A DNA stretch of 6,677 nt from an uncultured Xanthobacteraceae bacterium (lineage in GTDB: Bacteria; Pseudomonadota; Alphaproteobacteria; Rhizobiales; Xanthobacteraceae). Numbering within the stretch: position 1 is the first letter of the stretch; the number at the start of each line of letters is the position of its first letter. The stretch lies in NCBI GenBank assembly GCA_955652195.1, contig CATPBC010000180.1:1-6677 (forward strand), written 5' to 3'. Below the pieces are notes generated by a model, which saw only the letters and a list, made by a program, of their open reading frames with translations, ran no database searches and had not been told where the DNA came from. Shown here one piece after another: positions 4,973-6,677 of this stretch. The position numbers were made by a program, and so were the translations under genes.

Positions 4973-5944
4973 ATGGCTAAGACGAACGACGGGACGGTCG
5001 ATACCATGGAAACGGCGACGCCGTGGTGGCAGCGCCTGTCTGCCGGTCTCAAGCGCAGTTCTTCGGCGCTCGGCGGCGCGATCGCGCATATCGTTGCCGA
5101 TCGCCCGCTCGATGAGGCGACTATCGCGGAGATCGAAGACGAACTGATCCGGGCCGATTTGGGCGCCGAGACCGCCGGCCGCATCGCCAACGAGCTCAGA
5201 TACGGCCGCTTCAACAGCGCGATCAGCGCCGAGGAAATCAAGGAAGTGGTTGCCGGCGAAGTCGAGAAGGCGCTCGCCGTCGTTGCCCGGCCGATTGTCA
5301 TCGATCCGGCGAAACGGCCTTTCGTCATCCTGGTCGCCGGCGTCAACGGTTCGGGCAAGACGACAACGATTGGTAAGCTTGCGGCGAGGCTGCGCAATGA
5401 GGGCCGCACTGTGATGCTCGCCGCCGGTGACACGTTCCGCGCCGCGGCCATCGAGCAACTCAAAATCTGGGCCGATCGCACCGGTGCCGTATTCATGGCG
5501 CGCGAGCCCGGGGCCGACGCCGCCGGTCTTGCTTTCGATGCGGTCACGGCGGCGAGAGAGCGCGGCATCGACGTGCTGCTGATCGATACCGCCGGACGCC
5601 TGCAGAATCGCAGCGAACTAATGGGCGAATTGGAGAAACTCGTTCGCGTCGTCAAAAAAATCGATGGCAGCGCACCGCATTCGGTCCTTCTGGTGCTCGA
5701 CGCCACGGTCGGACAGAATGCGCTATCGCAGGTGGAGATTTTCAAGAAAGCCGTCGGCGTCACCGGATTGGCCATGACCAAGCTCGACGGTACCGCGCGC
5801 GGCGGCATTCTCGTCGCGCTTGCCGCAAAATTTCACATGCCGGTACACTATCTCGGCGTCGGCGAAGCCGTGGACGACCTAGCGCCGTTCTCCGCCCGCG
5901 ATTTTGCCCGCGCCATCGCCGGACTTTCGCCGGCTTCATCGTGA
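4973..5944 (+). CDS. ftsY: Signal recognition particle receptor FtsY
   Basis: The membrane-associated SRP receptor GTPase; it forms a heterodimer with Ffh and passes ribosome-nascent chain complexes to SecYEG or YidC. Seen over 323 residues: a basic amphipathic segment WWQRLSAGLKRSSSAL (18-33) typical of the lipid-binding helix; the helical N domain (about 44-105) with IEDELIRADLG; the G domain with P-loop GVNGSGKTTT (123-132), DTFRAAA (153-159), DTAGR (205-209), the guanine-specificity motif TKLDG (269-273), and the closing LGVGEAVDDLAPF (294-306). All GTPase motifs are intact. The long acidic A domain of E. coli FtsY (497 residues) is missing, leaving about 17 residues before the amphipathic helix, as is usual in many alphaproteobacteria. 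ATG at 4973 is chosen with a modest SD (GAGAAG); Met12 at 5006 is an alternative. ispZ follows after 17 nt. Confidence 0.97.
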   Translation: MAKTNDGTVDTMETATPWWQRLSAGLKRSSSALGGAIAHIVADRPLDEATIAEIEDELIRADLGAETAGRIANELRYGRFNSAISAEEIKEVVAGEVEKALAVVARPIVIDPAKRPFVILVAGVNGSGKTTTIGKLAARLRNEGRTVMLAAGDTFRAAAIEQLKIWADRTGAVFMAREPGADAAGLAFDAVTAARERGIDVLLIDTAGRLQNRSELMGELEKLVRVVKKIDGSAPHSVLLVLDATVGQNALSQVEIFKKAVGVTGLAMTKLDGTARGGILVALAAKFHMPVHYLGVGEAVDDLAPFSARDFARAIAGLSPASS

Positions 5945-5961
5945 GATAAGTTAGCCCGCCG

Positions 5962-6528
5962 ATGCCAGAACGCCCGCAACTCAACGCAATGCTCAAGCTT
6001 GCGCTCGATCTCGGGCCGCTTGTGCTGTTCTTCGTCGCCAATGCGCGGTACGGCATTTTCACCGCGACCGCGGCTTTCATGGTCGCAGTTCTTGCCGCGC
6101 TGTTCGTTTCTTATGCGATGACACGCCGGCTGCCGATCATGCCGGTCGTCACCGCGATCATTGTCGTGGTATTCGGCGGGCTGACGCTGATCCTGCACGA
6201 CGCGACCTTCATCAAGGTCAAACCGACGATCATTTATGGACTGTTCGGCGCCGTGTTGATTGGCGGGCTTGTCTTCAACAAGCCCTTGCTTGGAGTGGTC
6301 TTCGATTCGCTGTTCCACTTAAGCGATGAAGGCTGGCGGAAACTGACGCTACGCTGGGCAATCTTCTTTTTCGTCCTTGCCGTGCTCAACGAGATTGTTT
6401 GGCGCAGCGTCTCGACCGACGCCTGGGTGGCCTTTAAGGCTTTCGGCGTGCTGCCGCTGACATTATTGTTCGGCGCGCTGCAAGTGCCGCTGCTCAAGAA
6501 ATACGCTGTTGAGCCGGCGGCGGAATGA
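5962..6528 (+). CDS. ispZ: Inner membrane-spanning septation protein IspZ/YciB
   Basis: A polytopic inner-membrane protein linked to septation, cell-envelope integrity and interactions with elongation and division proteins; no biochemical activity is established. Seen over 188 residues: about six hydrophobic segments (roughly 12-28, 32-52, 59-78, 88-106, 131-148, 156-177), and the family motifs [16 protein letters not shown] (81-96), [12 protein letters not shown] (125-136) and [20 protein letters not shown] (143-162). Length and motifs match the family (about 180-200 residues). It starts 17 nt after the ftsY stop, most likely in the same operon; the SD is weak. CTAG and probable insertion-sequence debris begin immediately after its stop. 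Confidence 0.95.
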   Translation: MPERPQLNAMLKLALDLGPLVLFFVANARYGIFTATAAFMVAVLAALFVSYAMTRRLPIMPVVTAIIVVVFGGLTLILHDATFIKVKPTIIYGLFGAVLIGGLVFNKPLLGVVFDSLFHLSDEGWRKLTLRWAIFFFVLAVLNEIVWRSVSTDAWVAFKAFGVLPLTLLFGALQVPLLKKYAVEPAAE

Positions 6529-6581
6529 CTAGGGCGTGTACTCATAAACGCACCGACAGTGTCCGCTTTCGGGGGGTGATC

Positions 6582-6677
6582 TCAACGGGTCGACGCAACA
6601 CTGGGGGCCAGCCGGCGATAAATAACAGTGATGGCTTGCCAAACGTTCGCCCAATCGCTTTCAGCGAGTCCCTCCGC
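6582..6677 (-). pseudogene. Remnant resembling the N-terminus of an IS30-family transposase
   Basis: Reading the minus strand from 6676 gives RRDSLKAIGRTFGKPS (to 6629). Shifting one frame after the dinucleotide 6628-6627 then gives VIYRRLAPSV and a stop at 6584..6582. Joined, these resemble the N-terminal helix-turn-helix region of IS30-type transposases (S-L-x-A-I-G-R-x-F-G-K-P-S-S-x-Y-x-x-L-A-P). The catalytic DDE part, expected to the left, is absent: the ispZ stop lies only 53 bp further on. So this looks like a truncated, frameshifted fragment. The match is from memory of the family, and the fragment is cut by the window edge. A continuous 31-residue frame ending at the same stop also exists but is less like any family I know. 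Confidence 0.4.

Noticed and set aside
6557..6603. Inverted repeat CAGTGT...ACACTG as an insertion-sequence terminus pair
   Set aside because: Only 6 bp match, both arms lie inside the putative transposase remnant region, and no target duplication is visible.

Overview
The window reads as a GC-rich chromosomal segment from an alphaproteobacterium, most likely of the order Hyphomicrobiales (Bradyrhizobium/Rhodopseudomonas/Xanthobacteraceae-like). This rests on codon bias, the DapF and MtaB sequence variants (for example the ACGSAAC form of the second DapF cysteine motif), and the gene order ffh / dapF / mtaB / ftsY / ispZ, which I recall from that group. No database search was possible.

Layout. 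At the left edge, on the minus strand, are the first four codons of what is probably ffh (signal recognition particle GTPase). It has a consensus-like promoter (TTGACA-N17-TAGGTT) and a GC-rich leader of about 137 nt. Next comes a minus-strand gene for an exported GyrI-like ligand-binding-domain protein. A 391-bp divergent intergenic region follows. It holds two roughly 75-nt palindromic elements in opposite orientation; they are diverged copies of one family whose base-pair changes are compensatory. On the plus strand follow dapF (lysine/peptidoglycan precursor synthesis), mtaB (tRNA ms2t6A modification) and a PPOX-like flavoprotein gene broken by one frameshift. Converging on these from the minus strand is an RluA-family pseudouridine synthase gene whose 5' end carries five 15-bp tandem repeats. 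Diverging from it on the plus strand are ftsY (SRP receptor) and ispZ/yciB (inner-membrane septation protein). The right edge holds a decayed minus-strand fragment resembling the N-terminus of an IS30-family transposase.

How the genes fit together. Most of this is core housekeeping: ffh and ftsY encode the two GTPases of co-translational membrane targeting and bracket the segment; dapF and ispZ serve the cell envelope; mtaB and the pseudouridine synthase modify RNA. No defence, biosynthetic or phage system is present. The most unusual content is non-coding: the covarying palindrome pair, the ffh leader, several short tandem repeats near gene starts, and the transposase remnant.
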